A DNA stretch of 7,081 nt from Clostridia bacterium (GTDB lineage Bacteria; Bacillota_E; RBS10-35; JAJYVN01), in NCBI GenBank assembly GCA_027335515.1, contig DAHWHT010000305.1, positions 1 through 7,081 of the forward strand, in the 5' to 3' direction. Every line of letters begins with the position of its first letter. The stretch's first letter is position 1. The position numbers were made by a program, and so were the translations under genes. The notes beneath the pieces are model-generated. The model was given only the letters and a program-made list of their open reading frames with translations. It was not told where the DNA came from and did no database searches. Positions 5,243-7,081 of the stretch are shown here, one piece after another.

Positions 5243-6211
5243 ATGCCGCTGACCAAGGGGACCCGCGTGGGCCGCTACACCCTGACCGAGCCGTTGGGGC
5301 GCGGCGGGATGGCCGAAACCTGGCTCGCGCGGACCGAGGGCGCAGGCGACGACGGCGAGGTCGTGCTGAAGTTCCCCGACACCGGCCAGCTGGGGGATCC
5401 CGCCGTCTACGAGCGCTTCCGCCGCGAGGTGGCGATCGGCATGCAGCTGGATCATCCGGCGATCCCCAAGGCATTGGCCATCGAAGAGGATTGGCACCAT
5501 CCGTATCTGGTGATGCAGTATGTGCGCGGGGAACTGCTGTCAGACCTCCTGTCGCGCGAGGGACGCCTGGGGTGGGAGCGGGCGGCGGGCTACCTGGCGC
5601 AACTGCTGGAGGCGCTGGCCTACCTGCACGGCCAGGGCATCTACCACCGGGACCTCAAGCCGGAGAACCTGGTCTGCACGCCGGAGGACCGGCTGGTGAT
5701 CATCGACTTCGGCATCGCCCGCATGGGCGGCCGACCCCGGGTGACCTGGCGGGGCTTTTCCGGACTGGCGGGCACTCCGGAATACATGGCCCCCGAGCAG
5801 ATCCGCGGCGAGCGCGGGGGCGCGCCCAGCGATGTCTACGCGGCCGGCGCCATTCTGTATGAAATGCTCTGCGGTCGACCGCCGTTTTCCGGCGACAATC
5901 CGATGGCCGTCATGTACCAGGCGCTCAACGACGTGCCGCCGCCGGTCTCCCGCTGTGGGCCGGTGCCGCCCGGGGCGGATGCGGTGGTCGCCTGTGCCCT
6001 GCACCGAGACAAGGCACACCGCTTCCCTTCGGCACAGGCCTTTGCGGCCGGTTTGGCCGATCCGGCGGCGGTTGTGCCCCCCCCGGTTCAGGTGGTGCGC
6101 CGGGCGCGGGTGCCGCGTTGGCTGAGCAATCCGTTGCTTTGGCTGCTGGTGGTCGCCGTCGTCACGGCGGTGGTCACGGTGGCGGCGGTCCTGCGGCTGA
6201 ACGGTGGCTGA
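5243..6211 (+). CDS. Hanks-type Ser/Thr protein kinase with C-terminal membrane anchor
   Basis: This 322-residue kinase has a complete domain: glycine loop LGRGGMAETWLA (18-29), Lys43 in VVLKF, helix-C Glu62, catalytic loop HRDLKPEN (135-142), DFG (155-157), activation segment with several Ser/Thr, GTPEYMAPEQ (178-187), and SDVYAAGAILYEMLCGRPPF (196-215). All catalytic residues are intact. A linker with PPP and basic residues leads to one hydrophobic helix at about 296-317, followed by only a few residues. The kinase should therefore face the cytoplasm, with no external sensor such as the PASTA repeats of PknB/PrkC. ATG 5243 is chosen because the domain begins at once. Its Shine-Dalgarno is very close (GGGGGAG, 1-3 bases). 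In-frame GTG 5141 would add a Trp/Arg-rich extension, and GTG 5267 would cut the domain edge. It is very likely the partner of the upstream PP2C. Confidence 0.93.
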   Translation: MPLTKGTRVGRYTLTEPLGRGGMAETWLARTEGAGDDGEVVLKFPDTGQLGDPAVYERFRREVAIGMQLDHPAIPKALAIEEDWHHPYLVMQYVRGELLSDLLSREGRLGWERAAGYLAQLLEALAYLHGQGIYHRDLKPENLVCTPEDRLVIIDFGIARMGGRPRVTWRGFSGLAGTPEYMAPEQIRGERGGAPSDVYAAGAILYEMLCGRPPFSGDNPMAVMYQALNDVPPPVSRCGPVPPGADAVVACALHRDKAHRFPSAQAFAAGLADPAAVVPPPVQVVRRARVPRWLSNPLLWLLVVAVVTAVVTVAAVLRLNGG

Positions 6212-6248
6212 TCCGCGCAACGTCGGGCGGTGGGCGGGAGGGAGCGGC

Positions 6249-7081
6249 ATGGGAGAGCTCTTTGGGATCTCTGGGACGACGGAGATGGCGCTGTCGCTGC
6301 GCTTTGCCGGCGCGCAGGCCGCGCGCGGTTACCGTGAGGAGGGCTGGGGCGTCGCCGCGCTGCGTGGTCCGGCCGCCGTTGTGCTCAAGGAGCCGGCCTC
6401 GCGGCCGGATGCGGCGACCGCCACGATGCTGCGGGACGGTCGGGCGTTGCGGGGCGACGGTGCCATCGCCTATATCCGCCGCTGGACGCATTCGGCCAGT
6501 CTGAAGAACTGTCATCCCTTCGTGCGCGAACTGGGTGGTCGCGAGTGGGCGTTTGCCCATAACGGCAACGTCGCCGGCGTTCTGCGCGATTCCCGCTGGC
6601 GGCCGCGGCGCTTTGTGCCCATTGGCGGCACCGACTCGGAATCCGCCTTTTGCGCCCTGCTGGACTGCGTCGCGCAGACCCTGCCGGAGGGCGGACCCCG
6701 CACGGACCCGCCGGATCCGGAGGCTCTGGCGGCGCTGCTGCAGCCGCCGTCGATCGCCATCGCCCGCCACGGGATGTTCAACTATGTGCTGCTGACGGAG
6801 CGGAGGCTGGTCGTCTTTTCCTCCGGGGAGTATGGGCTGTATGTGCGTGAAACGGAGGGCGAGGCCGTCCAGACGCTCGAGTTGATCGACGAGGATTGGG
6901 AGATCCGCGTCGCCGCTGCGGACGGCGCGGGGGCCTGCGTGGTGGTGGCGAGCAACCCGATGGGCGGACCCGGGTGGCGGCCCAGTCCGAAAAGTTGTCC
7001 AATGATTCCAACAAGGACGTCATCAAAGACGCCCTTTATACCATCAAAAATTCCTTTACATTGCTCGAAAAGAAAAAGTCG
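6249..7081 (+). CDS. Class II glutamine amidotransferase homologue (YafJ-like) lacking the catalytic Cys; 3' end unresolved
   Basis: Active relatives start with Met-Cys; after Met removal the Cys hydrolyses glutamine. Here the product begins MGELFGIS where the family has MCELFGIS or MCELLGMS, so the nucleophile is Gly (codon GGA). The start is firm: AGGGAG (6238-6244 region) lies about 5 bases before ATG 6249. Other family landmarks remain: EGWGVA (31-36, usually DGWGIA), IRRWTHSASLKNCHPF (76-91), AHNG (103-106), GGTDSESAF (126-134), FNYVLL (177-182) and VVVASNPM (231-238), then GWRP where the family approaches its C-terminus. The homology holds to about base 6985. The frame then stays open to the window edge but loses coding character. 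Position 37 bases after the kinase suggests an operon role with the kinase/phosphatase pair. Glutaminase activity by the standard mechanism is not expected. Confidence 0.82.
   Translation, partial: MGELFGISGTTEMALSLRFAGAQAARGYREEGWGVAALRGPAAVVLKEPASRPDAATATMLRDGRALRGDGAIAYIRRWTHSASLKNCHPFVRELGGREWAFAHNGNVAGVLRDSRWRPRRFVPIGGTDSESAFCALLDCVAQTLPEGGPRTDPPDPEALAALLQPPSIAIARHGMFNYVLLTERRLVVFSSGEYGLYVRETEGEAVQTLELIDEDWEIRVAAADGAGACVVVASNPMGGPGWRPSPKSCPMIPTRTSSKTPFIPSKIPLHCSKRKS
6974..7081 (+). CDS. Possible start of an overlapping low-GC gene, or shifted frame (partial)
   Basis: From about 6980 the second frame reads as the more natural protein: GTG 6974, then AAQSEKLSNDSNK, DVIKDALYTIKNSF, TLLEKKKS. 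It is hydrophilic and helical, and open to the window edge. About two thirds of its codons end in G or C, while the amidotransferase frame over the same bases has few. GTG 6974 has only a weak ribosome-binding site, so the real start could be elsewhere. This may be the next gene overlapping the amidotransferase, a frameshifted continuation, or sequence joined from elsewhere. I do not recognise the family from about 35 residues. Confidence 0.35.
   Translation, partial: MAAQSEKLSNDSNKDVIKDALYTIKNSFTLLEKKKS

Noticed and set aside
2467..5256. A 929-codon open frame on the minus strand across the permease and phosphatase genes
   Set aside because: It lies antisense to well-supported genes. The product is His/Arg/Gly/Asp-rich with no domain, as expected when high-GC coding DNA suppresses stop codons on the opposite strand.

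Overview
The window is GC-rich bacterial DNA, most likely proteobacterial. The codon use, the Shine-Dalgarno sites, the paired PP2C phosphatase and Hanks-type kinase, and a YafJ-like amidotransferase homologue would suit a high-GC gammaproteobacterium, but nothing here fixes the taxon. It has three zones.

Zone 1 (about 1-1690) is accessory and RNA-rich. It opens with the possible 3' end of an unrecognised gene (to 347). A 220-base stretch follows that I read as a candidate structured RNA: several nested stems, with GNRA tetraloops on the + strand. Next comes a decayed-looking toxin-antitoxin pair: a small unrecognised antitoxin-like gene whose ideal ribosome-binding site faces ATC rather than ATG, overlapping by GTGA a PIN-domain (VapC-type) toxin gene broken by a frameshift. 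This pair is visibly less GC-rich (52% by hand count over 1081-1180) than the genes downstream. It ends against two convergent tRNA genes on the minus strand, tRNA-Gln(UUG) and tRNA-Cys(GCA). They lie one base apart, both encode CCA, and they share an upstream promoter. tRNA flanks are common island boundaries.

Zone 2 (about 1700-2664) holds the tRNA promoter, a palindromic site, a possibly frameshifted small membrane-protein gene, and a leader with two long hairpins.

Zone 3 (2665-7081) is a collinear + strand gene run: a 12-TM APC-superfamily amino-acid/amine permease, a soluble PP2C-type protein phosphatase, a tail-anchored Ser/Thr kinase, and a class II glutamine-amidotransferase homologue. 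The phosphatase and kinase are almost certainly a writer/eraser pair. The amidotransferase homologue follows the kinase after 37 bases and is the most unusual gene here: it keeps the family's R, HNG and TDSE motifs, but residue 2, the nucleophilic Cys in active members, is Gly. It may be a pseudoenzyme working with the kinase/phosphatase pair.

The last ~90 bases drop abruptly from 78% to 37% GC (hand count). At the same point the plausible coding frame switches from that of the amidotransferase to another one. This marks either an overlapping next gene, a frameshift, or a recombination or assembly junction.
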